64,000 nucleotides of DNA from Tritrichomonas musculus (taxonomy: Eukaryota > Parabasalia > Tritrichomonadida > Tritrichomonadidae): NCBI GenBank assembly GCA_039105265.1, contig JAPFFF010000001.1, positions 9,052,001 to 9,116,000 of the forward strand. Reading direction: 5' to 3'. The notes under the pieces are model-generated. The model saw only the letters and a program-made list of their open reading frames with translations. It was not told where the DNA came from and ran no database searches. Numbering within the stretch: the first letter of the stretch is position 1; each line of letters starts with the position of its first letter. Below are positions 22,370 to 31,792 of the stretch, one piece after another. The position numbers and the translations under genes are program-made.

Positions 22370-23374
22370 TTAATCCTTTATAAGAAGGAAAAATACAATA
22401 CCTACATAAATTGGAATTATTACAATGAAAAGCGTTGCTACGTAGTCAGATTTTGAGTGATCAAATGTTTGGGAATATTCAATTATTTCTTGTTTATTTT
22501 GAGGAATAGATTCAAAAGGATTCCTCATCTTTGGATCAACCTTAATGCGTACAAATTTAAAGTTTGGTGATTTGAATTCGAGAACAGCTTCTTTAATGTC
22601 AACATCAAAAACGCAATCTGTAAAAGAGCCTGTTACATTACCAGTTAAATGGACACTAATTGGTTCGCCTCCAGCTTCATTTTCTAAGAAAAAGCAATTT
22701 CGAACTTCGCATGACGTTTGCATTACACCTTCTCCCTCTTCAACTTGTAATGCACCTGGATAAAATTCTGCTTCATTTTGAATGAAATAACAATTTTCGA
22801 TTATGGCTTGAGATTCATAAACTGAAACAGCTGCGCAATCTATTTTTGCAGTATTTGATATAAATTTATGTGATGAAACAGTTCCATTTGATTCGTGAAT
22901 ATCAAAGCATCCATGGTACATTGCATCATTATACATTGAAAATCCATCTGTGATTTTGAAATCTGTGCATTGGTATAAAACGACAGCTCCTCCTGCTTCG
23001 AGTGCTTGATTATTTGTAAAATTTGTTCCTTTGATTGCAATCTGAGTGTTATCCGAATATATAGCACCGCCTTGAGATGCTGCGCAATTGTCAAATAAAG
23101 AATCAGTAATTTTAGAATTGCAATAAATAAAATATATAGCACCACCATAATGTCCTTCCATTATTTCGTCACTAAAACAGTTCAAAAATTTGCATGATAT
23201 AATTGTTACTCGGTTATCGAAGAAATCTGATGGATCTGTAAAAGTTTCTTTATTATAATTAACTGCTTGAACTAAAGCTTGTGTTTTTGGCTTAGAGTTT
23301 TTAGATAAAAAGTTGTGATTTTTATTATCTGACAATTCAAATGTTTGCCTAAAAAGTAAAATGAAGAATATCAT
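22370..23374 (-). CDS. Pmp-like beta-helix surface protein with C-terminal membrane anchor
   Basis: 334 aa from the first ATG (MIFFILLFRQTFELS), which starts with a hydrophobic signal peptide. The frame is open 84 nt further but has no ATG there. The ectodomain has GGAI-type and FxxN-type repeats (YGGAIYF, QGGAIYS, AGGAVVL, NCYFIQNEA, NCFFLENEA), the hallmark of polymorphic-outer-membrane-protein-like right-handed beta helices. These are expanded in trichomonad surface proteomes. Near the C-terminus a hydrophobic stretch (TLFIVIIPIYVGIVFFLLI) followed by KD gives a type I membrane topology with an extremely short cytosolic tail. Probable role: cell-surface or lysosomal display, possibly adhesion; this is inference. 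An Inr 9 nt upstream supports the start. The stop is read as TAAA. Confidence 0.75.
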   Translation of the reverse strand: MIFFILLFRQTFELSDNKNHNFLSKNSKPKTQALVQAVNYNKETFTDPSDFFDNRVTIISCKFLNCFSDEIMEGHYGGAIYFIYCNSKITDSLFDNCAASQGGAIYSDNTQIAIKGTNFTNNQALEAGGAVVLYQCTDFKITDGFSMYNDAMYHGCFDIHESNGTVSSHKFISNTAKIDCAAVSVYESQAIIENCYFIQNEAEFYPGALQVEEGEGVMQTSCEVRNCFFLENEAGGEPISVHLTGNVTGSFTDCVFDVDIKEAVLEFKSPNFKFVRIKVDPKMRNPFESIPQNKQEIIEYSQTFDHSKSDYVATLFIVIIPIYVGIVFFLLIKD

Positions 23375-23380
23375 TGATAA

Positions 23381-23385
23381 AATGA
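23381..23385 (-). promoter_or_regulatory. Inr-type initiator TCATT
   Basis: TCATTTT on the minus strand, putative +1 A at 23,383, 9 nt before the ATG at 23,374 of the beta-helix gene. It decides in favour of that ATG as start. Confidence 0.55.
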
Positions 23386-23561
23386 GTTTTGAAATTTTTG
23401 AAAAATATCTGAAATTCTTGAAAGGTGAAATATTATGGAGAAAATTGATAAGGGCCAAATATGTACTAAAAAAATTATTCTGAGTATATTCGTTCGGACA
23501 AAAATTCGTTAGAATCTCGATGCCGTTTGAAAATTTACATTAAATTTCTTAAATTGCAAAA

Positions 23562-25937
23562 ATGAGTAATCCCAACTCAACTCCAACTAACTCAAGTCAA
23601 CTTCATGAAGTAGAGCGTCTTATTAAACAATTGGATAATACTGTTCGTAGTAGAAAAAAAGCAGCGGCTGAAAAATTAACCAAAATTACTGTATACCCCA
23701 CCCTCGTATCAGAATCAGGCGTTTTTCTTAATACAATCATGACGCCTATTTTATATCATTTTGGAAATGACACTGAGAACGTCCGAGAAAATGTTGTAAT
23801 TTGTGCCACTAACTATGTTAATCAATTGAATAAAACAAATTTAATCGACACATTAACATATGTTCTTCCGCCATTGTTTGCACGCCTTAGAGAAAATGTT
23901 GAGCCAGCTGAACATATTCGCTTATTATTAATGAAGTTACTGTTGACTTTATTAGACCAAGTTGGTCCTGATAGCTATCCATCTACTTGGGATGAGTTTA
24001 TTCCGCCAATGGAAGAAACTTTAAAAGTTTCTTTCAAAGCCCAAGATCCTGAAATGAAATTAATATCTTGTAAAGTTCTATGCGCTATGATTAAGAAATC
24101 ATCAGATCCAGCTTTGGCTCCATTGGGTGCTCCTTTATCTAAAGCTCTTCTCCCAAATTGTGTCCATCATCAGAAAGAAATTAGAAAAAATGTTTTGTAT
24201 GCATTATCAAAGTTACTTGTTCACACTGGTTATTCCGAAGAAATAGAAAAAGTATATGAAGTTATTCAGCGTTTGACAGATGATCGTTCATTACCTGTTA
24301 GAAAAGAGGTCATTGCATTTTGTCGAAGGATGCTTGTTAAGCATCCGATGAGGCATGTTATGTATCATCCACTTATGCTCCCTCTTTTCTTTTATCTTGC
24401 TCCTCTTATCCCAAGAAGACCTATTTATAGTGATGTTGAAATAGAGCAAGATAAAGTTACAGATGAGGCTACTTTAGCATTTGATGCTGCTGTAGCAATT
24501 GGAAAGCAGCATGAAGAAGATAAAGAAAAAGATATGCAAATTGAATTACAATATTTTGATGGTGAAGAATTTGATAAAAATGGAAGAACCATACCAAGAG
24601 GATTAACACATATTGTTCAAGATTTGTTTCCAAAGTGGATGAACCAACTTCTACCAATGTTATCAGATTGGACAGCTCCAAAACGAAAGTATGCATATGC
24701 GACAATGCGATCAGTTCTTCATACAGCATTTGGATATTCTACTCGTTATATTCCTCAAATCACGCATGCTGTTGCAATATCACTCCGAGATTTCAAAGAA
24801 GAAGCAAAAGATTCACTTCAAGTTGTTGCCGTTTTAGCATCCAACGTTAGTGCTAGCGATATTATAACTGTTTTACTTCCTCATTTAACACCAGATGGTC
24901 CTCGTCAAGTTTTAATGATTCTTGCTACAACAACATTAAATGATAATCCAAATGATGGTGAACTTGGAACTATTTTACAAGGTCTCCAAGAAGCCAATTG
25001 TTCAGAAGCCATTGAATCAGCTGATTCTCTAGTTCAACTTCTTCTTTCTATGATTCATCGAAGTGAAGAATTTGTTCTTGTTAATGCTGTTTCAATTTTA
25101 AATATGGCCTTCAAAATTAGTGAAAAAACAAACGCTTTGGAATACTTTAAAAAAGCTTTTAAGGTTCCTTTTTCACAAATGATTGCTGATCATTTAGAAC
25201 AGCTTCTTAATACTTATGAAGCAACACCTGTTTATCTTCGAAATCTTCTCACAGAGGCACCGTCAGAAAACGTTTTATTAAACCAAGAAGCAGTTTCACG
25301 AGCTTTCTTGAAAACATATCAACGCAATCCAACCGAAATTACCATTTTAATTTCAGATTTAGCAAGAAAAAATTGTTTCCAGCATTTGCCCTTAAGTTTT
25401 GCTAAAGAGGTTGTTAAACCTACAAAAGAAGCAATGATAATGATCAAAGAATTGCTTATAACTAATGGATTTGACACTAATTTGGTTAAAGCTTCTGAAG
25501 ATCTAATATTAGATGCAATCCTTCAATCAATGAAATCTGAAGATGAACAAGAAAGATTAGAAGCAATCGAAGCAATGAAAGCATTCGAAAGTAAAAACGA
25601 GATTTCTTCAACGAAATTTGCAGATGCTTTTGTATGCTTATTAGATCGATTGAAAGAAAATAATCCACAAATCAGGATTACTGCATCAATTATCATTGCT
25701 AGCTTAATTATCAAGCATCAAGATGAAGAAAGCCTAATCAATGAAAAGTTGCCAGAAATTGTTCTCTCAATAGATGATAAAAGTGAAGAAATTAGAAATG
25801 CTGTTAAGGAATTAATAATTAATGTTGCTAAAGCAGAAAAGTTTAAATCTGTATTGCTTGAAATACTTAAAAAACAGCAAAATTATCATCAAGAGGCTGA
25901 AGAATTATGCAAGCAAATTATTTCTGTTCTTGAATAA
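23562..25937 (+). CDS. HEAT-repeat protein resembling dynein assembly factor DNAAF5 (HEATR2)
   Basis: 791 aa, helical repeats throughout. Pairs of helices with HEAT spacing are clear: TENVRENVVICATNYVNQL, KEIRKNVLYALSKLLVHTG, DDRSLPVRKEVIAFCRRML. A central stretch (DLFPKWMNQLLPMLSDWTAPKR followed by KYAYATMRSVLHTAF) resembles the conserved middle of DNAAF5, a cytosolic scaffold for preassembling axonemal dynein arms. Length is close to DNAAF5 (about 850 aa). A flagellated protist needs such a factor, which fits. Alternatives are another HEAT scaffold such as PP2A subunit A (about 590 aa, shorter) or an importin-like protein. The gene is divergent from the beta-helix gene, with 190 bp between ATGs. 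The stop is read as TAAA and is followed by an A run. Confidence 0.6.
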   Translation: MSNPNSTPTNSSQLHEVERLIKQLDNTVRSRKKAAAEKLTKITVYPTLVSESGVFLNTIMTPILYHFGNDTENVRENVVICATNYVNQLNKTNLIDTLTYVLPPLFARLRENVEPAEHIRLLLMKLLLTLLDQVGPDSYPSTWDEFIPPMEETLKVSFKAQDPEMKLISCKVLCAMIKKSSDPALAPLGAPLSKALLPNCVHHQKEIRKNVLYALSKLLVHTGYSEEIEKVYEVIQRLTDDRSLPVRKEVIAFCRRMLVKHPMRHVMYHPLMLPLFFYLAPLIPRRPIYSDVEIEQDKVTDEATLAFDAAVAIGKQHEEDKEKDMQIELQYFDGEEFDKNGRTIPRGLTHIVQDLFPKWMNQLLPMLSDWTAPKRKYAYATMRSVLHTAFGYSTRYIPQITHAVAISLRDFKEEAKDSLQVVAVLASNVSASDIITVLLPHLTPDGPRQVLMILATTTLNDNPNDGELGTILQGLQEANCSEAIESADSLVQLLLSMIHRSEEFVLVNAVSILNMAFKISEKTNALEYFKKAFKVPFSQMIADHLEQLLNTYEATPVYLRNLLTEAPSENVLLNQEAVSRAFLKTYQRNPTEITILISDLARKNCFQHLPLSFAKEVVKPTKEAMIMIKELLITNGFDTNLVKASEDLILDAILQSMKSEDEQERLEAIEAMKAFESKNEISSTKFADAFVCLLDRLKENNPQIRITASIIIASLIIKHQDEESLINEKLPEIVLSIDDKSEEIRNAVKELIINVAKAEKFKSVLLEILKKQQNYHQEAEELCKQIISVLE

Positions 25938-26280
25938 ATATTCTTTTTTTAAAAAAAAAAAAAAAAATGCTTTCTTTTTTTCAATTAAATGTTTGCTTTA
26001 AGTTTTTTGATATTATTTTTTCTGTAATATTTATTATGTTCATGAATTAAATCTAAAAATTTTATTTTAGAATTTACGTTCTTTTTGCATAAGTTTTGGT
26101 TTTTAAAGATGTAAATAGAACTGATGCGTATCAAATATAAATATATATGCTCATGAAATGATTCGATTTCATTAAAAATTTATATTCAAAATATAAAGAA
26201 ATTTTTGAATGACTAATTCTATAAATTCAAACGTTTTTTCTCCGTTATATTATTCAGTTTTTTTTTTCTTCAACAAGCCA

Positions 26281-26285
26281 TCACT
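26281..26285 (+). promoter_or_regulatory. Inr-type initiator TCACT
   Basis: TCACT, putative +1 A at 26,283, 4 nt before the ATG at 26,287. It supports that start over the in-frame ATG at 26,209. Confidence 0.45.
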
Positions 26286-26286
26286 C

Positions 26287-26877
26287 ATGGGAAAGCCTTC
26301 ATGGAAGGAAAGTCCTCTTGATAAAACACTTCGTACAATGCGAGAGAAGCGTATTAAAGAAAAAGAAAAGGAAGCAGCTAAAACTCGAAAGGCTCAAGTT
26401 GATGCACGTAAGAAAAAAGTAGATGCTGAAAAGAAAGCTAAAGCAAATGCAGCTAAAACAGAGAGAAATATTAGAAAAGATCTTTTTAAAAAGCTCAATG
26501 CTGAAATTGCACAAGAAAAGAAAGATCAAGCTAAAAGGGAGGCTGAATCAACGAAGAAAATGAGATCAGAAAAGAAAGCCAGATTTCAAGAGAGGGACGC
26601 CGAAAAAAAAGAAATATTAAAAGAAGAACAGAAACTGAAAAAAGAAAGAATCAAGGAAGAAAAAGTTCAAGCAAAAAAGAAAAGGCAAGAACTTAAAGAA
26701 AGATCGAAAGTTGAAACTAGACAATTTAAGAACCGATTAGCGCAAAAGAAGAAAAAGGAAAGTGAAGAGAAAGAGAGAGAGGCATTTAATCAGAAAGTGA
26801 TAAAGATTAATAAAACTTTCTGGGATAAGCCTGAAAATATGCAAAAGCTAGCAGCCCTTTTAGTTGATTCTTATTAA
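26287..26877 (+). CDS. Short Lys/Glu/Ala-rich coiled-coil protein
   Basis: 196 aa from MGKPSWKESP; the frame extends upstream to an ATG at 26,209, but that leader is Phe-rich and the Inr lies just before 26,287. Residues about 10-175 are an almost uninterrupted charged helix (KEKEKEAAKTRKAQVDARKK, KKRQELKERSK) with no prolines, typical of a single long alpha-helix or coiled coil. The last 25 residues (FWDKPENMQKLAALLVDSY) are less charged and could be a docking segment. No family is recognised. Similar proteins occur as cytoskeletal or ribosome-associated factors; no function is assigned. The stop is read as TAAA. Confidence 0.7.
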   Translation: MGKPSWKESPLDKTLRTMREKRIKEKEKEAAKTRKAQVDARKKKVDAEKKAKANAAKTERNIRKDLFKKLNAEIAQEKKDQAKREAESTKKMRSEKKARFQERDAEKKEILKEEQKLKKERIKEEKVQAKKKRQELKERSKVETRQFKNRLAQKKKKESEEKEREAFNQKVIKINKTFWDKPENMQKLAALLVDSY

Positions 26878-27171
26878 AATTCTTTTATACAGTAGTTATT
26901 AAGAAAATAAATAAATAAATTTTGCATGTAAAAATTTCTTTTTTTCTACTATTTAATATTGTTTATTAAGCTTACATTAGGTTCTAGATTGCATTTATTA
27001 AACAATCTTTGAATCAAAGCTTCATCAACATACCATTTCTAAAAAATAAGCAAGTTGATTTAAATAAGTATTATAAGAAAATAAATCAATTTTGAATATT
27101 TAAATTTATTCTAATAATAAAGTAATTAACATAATAGAAAAAAAAAATTAAATGTAATAAAAATGAAAGAA

Positions 27172-27633
27172 TCATCTAATCATTGCACGCTTTATACCAG
27201 ATCCTCTTCCTGGGATTTTGCCTGCATTATCAATTTCGTTGTATGCCAAATAAATTAAATCAGGGGTTAAAGGTTTATCTGAATCACTCAGTGATTTCGC
27301 TGTTTCAAGTAAGTCGGCTATAAAAAGTTTTGCTGCTGAAGATGCAACAAAAGCTGCTGATTCTTGAACAGAAATTGAATCTGGACGAGAACGATCTGAA
27401 TATCCTTGAACAGTTTTTAGCATCATTTCTTTAATGCGTTTTTGTGGAGGTTTGCAATTTGATCCAACTCGAAAGAGGTTAAATCTTTCTCTTTGTTCGT
27501 CTGTCATTTCTGAAATAACTTTAGCTATAGCCTCATTACGTTCAAATTCTTGATCTTCGTTATCTTCACTGATTTCATATATATCACGATCATCTTCATC
27601 AGTATCACGAGAGTTCATACGAGGAAGACTCAT
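27172..27633 (-). CDS. TAF11: TFIID subunit TAF11
   Basis: 153 aa. An acidic N-terminal region (residues 1-45, many Asp and Glu) precedes a TAFII28-type histone fold: MTDEQRERFNLFRVGSNCKP, then SVQESAAFVASSAAKLFIADLLETA and the closing LTPDLIYLAYNEIDNAGKIP. This order and the IP.....K end are diagnostic for TAF11, which pairs with TAF13 in TFIID and touches TFIIA and TBP at promoters. The small size is usual for the family (human 211 aa). A TCATT Inr lies 20 nt upstream. Confidence 0.85.
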   Translation of the reverse strand: MSLPRMNSRDTDEDDRDIYEISEDNEDQEFERNEAIAKVISEMTDEQRERFNLFRVGSNCKPPQKRIKEMMLKTVQGYSDRSRPDSISVQESAAFVASSAAKLFIADLLETAKSLSDSDKPLTPDLIYLAYNEIDNAGKIPGRGSGIKRAMIR

Positions 27634-27650
27634 TATGTAAAAAATATATT

Positions 27651-27655
27651 AATGA
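27651..27655 (-). promoter_or_regulatory. Inr-type initiator TCATT
   Basis: TCATT on the minus strand, putative +1 A at 27,653, 20 nt before the TAF11 ATG. Confidence 0.45.
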
Positions 27656-28408
27656 GTTTTGACCTTATATTTGGCCATTTAAAATTTCTCCTATCTTTGG
27701 TATCTAAATCTCAATTACCCGCATGTGGGATCGCAAAACAAAAAATAATCCTATGATTCCTATGTATATAAAATTCTCTTTTAGGAATATTAGCAAATGA
27801 TAATTAGGCAAAAAAATATATTAACAAAATTAAGTCTTAATTATTAAGCAAAGATATCATTTTGAGAAAATCCTTGTGTGTAACGTAGTTTTTTCGTACT
27901 CAATGTATTTACAAATATATTTTGATTAAAATTAGTAATCACAATCTTACTACATTATAGAAATATTCTAAACTACTACAGTTAATATCTTTAAAGAAAT
28001 GAAAAATTGTTCTAAATGGCGGAAAATAAAATATTTATCAAAGCTAATTTTTTCTCAGATTTGAATAGAAATAAATATTTGAATAAAATTTGAAAATCAT
28101 TTGGCTCTTAAAAATGATTGATAAAATCATATCAAAAAAATTTATTAAATATGTATAAAATTCAAGGGAAATGATATTAAGCTCGAAAAAACATATCGCC
28201 AAAAATATCATTGAACAGATAAATAATCTAGCAAATGGATTCAAAATTTTCAATATTCGATGACCAATACCATAGAAAAGTTTTGAATTTTTTTTGAATT
28301 TTTGAATAAACATTAACCGAAATTACTGAACAATATATATTCAATCTCCTAAAATTCAATAAGATTTTTTATTTTCAATATAAATTTTTTTTTGGTTGAT
28401 TATCTCTC
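27656..28408. other. AT-rich spacer
   Basis: About 750 bp between divergent TAF11 and aminotransferase genes. Short frames (68 aa on plus, 89 aa on minus) are AT-driven and show no domain. Nothing else is seen. Confidence 0.5.
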
Positions 28409-28409
28409 T

Positions 28410-28414
28410 TCACT
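28410..28414 (+). promoter_or_regulatory. Inr-type initiator TCACT
   Basis: TCACTTT, putative +1 A at 28,412, 11 nt before the ATG at 28,423. It supports that start. Confidence 0.55.
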
Positions 28415-28422
28415 TTACATTA

Positions 28423-29544
28423 ATGACAGAGATCGATCCAATTGTTGCTAAGTACACAAAGCCTAGCGTTCAATGCTTCCATGGTGGACAATCTTATTCT
28501 AGCTGTCCAAACTTCAAAACAGACTTTTCTGTTACAACAAATGTATCAGGACCACCAAAATCTGCTCTTGATGCTGCTATAAAAAGCCTCAAAGAGAATA
28601 TTGAACACTACCCTGAACAAGAAGCCTGGGCACCTCGCTGTCATTTAGCAAATATGATGAACATTTCTCCAGATGAAATTATTCTTGGAAATGGAGCTTC
28701 AGAGCTCATTGACATTGTTCCACGTCTTTATCCAAAAGGTACAACATGGAGGCCAGGATATTTCCAGCCACAATATATGGAATATGAAAGAGCTGCTGAG
28801 AATGCAGGTCTTGTAAAGGCTGAAAGAGTCTCTCCTGCTGATGAAGTAAATGATGAAAAGCAATCTTTAGTAATTATGATCAATCCAAATTCACCAACAG
28901 GTGATTACTTACCTTTCGAAGAACTCAGAAACAAGATTGCAGCTGCAAAGAATACCACCTTCATCATTGATGAAAGCTTTATTAGTTGCATTGGTCCAGA
29001 TTGGATTGATTATTCGGCTGTCAGGCTTATTAACGAATTTGCACCAAGAGTTTGGGTCATTCAATCATGGACAAAAGTATTATCTTGCCCATACATTAGA
29101 ATTGGAACCCTTTCATCATGCAAAGAAAATATTTTGAAGGTTCAACAACTTCAAGTTCCATGGAGTGTTAATGGTGCTGCACAAGCATTCGTTGTTGCTG
29201 CTGTAAATGATAAACAATACTTCCAAGAAATGTGGAATACAACACCAGTTCTTAAAGGAAATCAAATCAGACTTTTGAAGGAAATTGGTTTCAAGCCAAA
29301 TGAAAATGCACCTCTTTGGGTTCCTTACGTTTATGCTGACTTCCTCAATGAAGAGATCACAGAGGAAGCTGAAAAAGCAGCATATAATGCGGGTTTCCCA
29401 ATCCGCGTTTGCAAGTCATATGGTGCACCACATCATGTTAGACTTGGTGTCAGACTTATTAAATATCAAGAAGAACTTTATAACGCTTGGATGAATAGTC
29501 CAAAATTGTTGCAATTAATCAAGGATTACCAAGCATCACATTAA
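28423..29544 (+). CDS. Fold-type I PLP aminotransferase (histidinol-phosphate aminotransferase-like)
   Basis: 373 aa from MTEIDPIVAKY. The N-terminal part has YPEQEAW and the substrate and cofactor glycine stretch ILGNGASELID, as in HisC/CobD-type class I/II aminotransferases. INPNSPTGDYLP holds the Asn that contacts the PLP ring, FIIDESFI holds the Asp for the pyridine nitrogen, and SWTKVLSCPYIRIG holds the Schiff-base Lys and phosphate-binding Arg. All key residues are present. The family transfers amino groups between amino acids or amino-phosphates and keto acids, or decarboxylates threonine phosphate. Trichomonads lack histidine synthesis, so an amino-acid or phosphonate role is more likely than HisC; the substrate is not readable from sequence. 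The gene may be of bacterial descent, as often in trichomonads; that needs a tree. The stop is read as TAAA. Confidence 0.8.
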   Translation: MTEIDPIVAKYTKPSVQCFHGGQSYSSCPNFKTDFSVTTNVSGPPKSALDAAIKSLKENIEHYPEQEAWAPRCHLANMMNISPDEIILGNGASELIDIVPRLYPKGTTWRPGYFQPQYMEYERAAENAGLVKAERVSPADEVNDEKQSLVIMINPNSPTGDYLPFEELRNKIAAAKNTTFIIDESFISCIGPDWIDYSAVRLINEFAPRVWVIQSWTKVLSCPYIRIGTLSSCKENILKVQQLQVPWSVNGAAQAFVVAAVNDKQYFQEMWNTTPVLKGNQIRLLKEIGFKPNENAPLWVPYVYADFLNEEITEEAEKAAYNAGFPIRVCKSYGAPHHVRLGVRLIKYQEELYNAWMNSPKLLQLIKDYQASH

Positions 29545-31085
29545 ATTTTTTACTATCTTTCGGGGAAATTTAAAAAGAAGTTTAATAGAATTTTTATTTT
29601 TTTTTTTTTACTAGCAATGAGCATTTCAAAATGACCTTATTTTGGTGCACTTTGATAATATGTAAAGAAAAGGAATAAACCCCCTAACTTTTTCAACAAC
29701 CCCCTAACTTTTTTTGACCATTTTTCCCTCTCAAATTAGCCTTTTTTGATGGCAAAAAGTACTTTCTTTTGAATTTAAATTTAAATATGGAAAAAAGTTA
29801 GGAGGTTTTGTAAAGTTAAAATCAGGGCTTCTAAATTATAATACATAAATAATATTGAATACATTATTAAATATATTAAAATGAATGAATATTTATTGAT
29901 CTATAAAAAGTTTTCTCTTAAATTTTAAAAAAGTTAGGGGGTTTTTTTATCGTTAGGGGGTTTTGAACTTTACTTTAGATGAACTCTAATGAAATTTAGA
30001 GCTTATTAAGGTAAAGTAAAGGGGATCCGGCTCCTTGTTGTCAGCCTTTTTGATATTTCTGATAACATTTGGAAATTTATATTTTAATATATTAATTTAT
30101 ATTTATATTACTTTTTTTTACCAGGATGGATTTTAAAATATTTATTTTGATAATAAGATAAAAACATTTTTACAAATTGAATTAAAAAATTCAATAATAT
30201 TTTGAAATTTTATGAAAAAAATAATTGTTTTTTCGAATGAAAAATAATATTTTTTCATTTATAAAATAACTTATTTGAATAAAATAAAGTAACTCTCTTC
30301 AAATCTATTGTTTTTTTTAAAATAAAATGATAATTTTTGATATATATTGAAAACTTTATATCTTAAGGTTCTCCTTTCAAATTTAAAAGATTAAATTCAA
30401 TGAGATTTCACAAATAAAATATACATAAATATTATCTGTAAAAATGAATTAAAATATAAAATTTATGAAAATATATATTTTAAAAAATTGTATAAAAACA
30501 TTTTCATGGAATATTATTGTTTTTGTTTTTCTACTGATAGAAATCACAAAATTAAAAAATCAATAAAATTTTGAATAAAATAAGATTTAATCGTTGAGGC
30601 CAAATATTTTTATTTTTCACCAAAACTTTTTCCGAAAAATGCTCTATTGAATTATATATTCTATGAGTTAATTCAATATTGAATAATTTACATTTTTAGG
30701 GAGAACCTTAAAAAAATGTTTTATTTTTATTTTAATTTTTTAAAATCTCAGTTTAAATTAATTTTCTGAATTCAGATTTCAAAATTTTAATTTTTTTTTT
30801 TTGCACATTTGTATCCCTATCAATTATAAATTTTGTCTTATACATATAATATTAGTACTATAGTACTTTTATATAAGCTTTTAAATCATTAATTTGGGTT
30901 TGATATTTATTTTTGAGTGGAATATTTATAAAATAAATAAAATTTTTATTTTTTTTTTTTGTGAAGTTTACAAAAAAAAACAAAAAATTATTATATCTTA
31001 AAAATAAACCCGTAAAAAATTGATTTTATATTGTAATTATATTTTTATGATTATATAAATAATTATAAAATAAGTGAAAATATTA
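29545..31085. other. AT-rich spacer left of the Maverick
   Basis: About 1.5 kb without a gene. It contains the CCCCCTAAC-bordered repeat at 29,678-29,962 (listed separately); the rest is very AT-rich with several A and T runs. Confidence 0.6.
29678..29962. repeat. MITE-like inverted-repeat unit with doubled CCCCCTAAC ends
   Basis: The left end carries CCCCCTAAC at 29,680 and 29,700, each followed by a T run. The right end carries the inverse, GTTAGGGGG, at 29,933 and 29,952, each followed by T-rich DNA. Each end thus has two subterminal copies 19-20 bp apart in inverted orientation around about 225 bp of AT-rich DNA with no frame. This is the look of a small non-autonomous DNA transposon. 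A target duplication could not be fixed. Confidence 0.5.
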
Positions 31086-31090
31086 ATATC
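31086..31090 (+). repeat. Target site duplication, left (ATATC)
   Basis: ATATC immediately outside the left terminal repeat, repeated directly at 56,883-56,887. Five to six bp is the known Maverick/Polinton duplication length. Confidence 0.75.
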
Positions 31091-31400
31091 ACTACTTAAG
31101 TGATGACGAATTCTTCCGGAAGATATTTTGGCCTTGAGTTTCGGGTCCGATTTTCAATACGAAGGTAGACCTGTCTTCTAGCATTCATTTTCAGAGTCAT
31201 GTTTCAATACTAGGAGCTCAAACTTGAAAACAGTATATTTTAAGAAAAAGTGCCCAAAAATGGGTGTTTTGAAGGGGTTTGAGGCCAAAAATAATGTCCG
31301 AATTTGCGTCGTTTTTGATACAAAAAGAGAATGTAAAAGAGCAGATTTTCATGAAAAATGGTGTACAGGAAGATATCAATCTTTTTGTAAGGGATAATTT
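31091..31400 (+). repeat. Maverick left terminal inverted repeat, 310 bp
   Basis: Starts ACTACTTAAGTGATGACGAA and matches the inverse of 56,573-56,882, by eye without mismatch, ending at GGGATAATTT. It contains a short open frame (from an ATG at 31,294) that stops just past the repeat, and it overlaps the stop codon of the first Maverick gene by 2 bp. Confidence 0.92.
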
Positions 31401-31737
31401 AATAAATTAGTTTTAGAAAAACCTTGAAATTATCTGGTTTAATTTCGTTTCCAAGGGGATCTGTAAACCAAATTTTGAAATCCCTTTTCGTGCCAACATA
31501 CTCATATTTTCTGTTATCATCTGGCGGCATTACGTTAGCATACCATACAAGACTATCTTCATATTTGTCACGTTGAATGAAATCGCTGTGGCATTCGGTT
31601 TCTCCATCTAGATATCCATTGCAAGTTGCTCTACAGTATTGGAAAACGATATATTTAGGATTCTTTGAGTAGACAAAATCGATGGGAAATTGATTCTCAT
31701 AAGTGCTTGTAATGTAATATGTTTTAATATCTTTCAT
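31399..31737 (-). CDS. Small Maverick protein, possible virion component
   Basis: 112 aa, first gene at the left end, running toward the terminus. It contains CRATCNGYLDGETECHSDF (three Cys and one His, possible metal site) and a C-terminus of alternating hydrophobic residues, DFKIWFTDPLGNEIKPDNF then a short beta strand. This D..G..I motif at a beta-rich C-terminus is frequent in small structural proteins of polinton-like viruses, so a capsid-associated role is possible; this is inference. The ATG at 31,737 is followed by a likely divergent promoter shared with the HNH gene (56 bp apart). No family is firmly recognised. Confidence 0.55.
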   Translation of the reverse strand: MKDIKTYYITSTYENQFPIDFVYSKNPKYIVFQYCRATCNGYLDGETECHSDFIQRDKYEDSLVWYANVMPPDDNRKYEYVGTKRDFKIWFTDPLGNEIKPDNFKVFLKLIY

Positions 31738-31792
31738 TTGATTTCATGCAAAAATAAAGCCATCTACATATTCTTTCATTTAGTAGTATCCA

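Noticed and set aside
22545-23148. 72- and 102-aa frames within the beta-helix gene
   Set aside because: They overlap a better-supported frame with signal peptide, repeats and anchor.
26209-26286. Upstream extension of the coiled-coil gene from the ATG at 26,209
   Set aside because: The Phe-rich leader is unlike the rest and an Inr lies just before the next in-frame ATG.
28044-28313. 89-aa minus-strand frame upstream of the aminotransferase
   Set aside because: Phe/Ile/Lys-rich, AT-driven, no domain and no start context.
29600-30999. CRISPR-like or satellite arrays in the A/T-run region
   Set aside because: No regular spacing or repeated unit beyond homopolymer runs and the CCCCCTAAC unit.
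31091-31400. Left terminal repeat as a gene
   Set aside because: The ORF in it is a copy of the polymerase leader from the right end and stops within a few codons outside the repeat.
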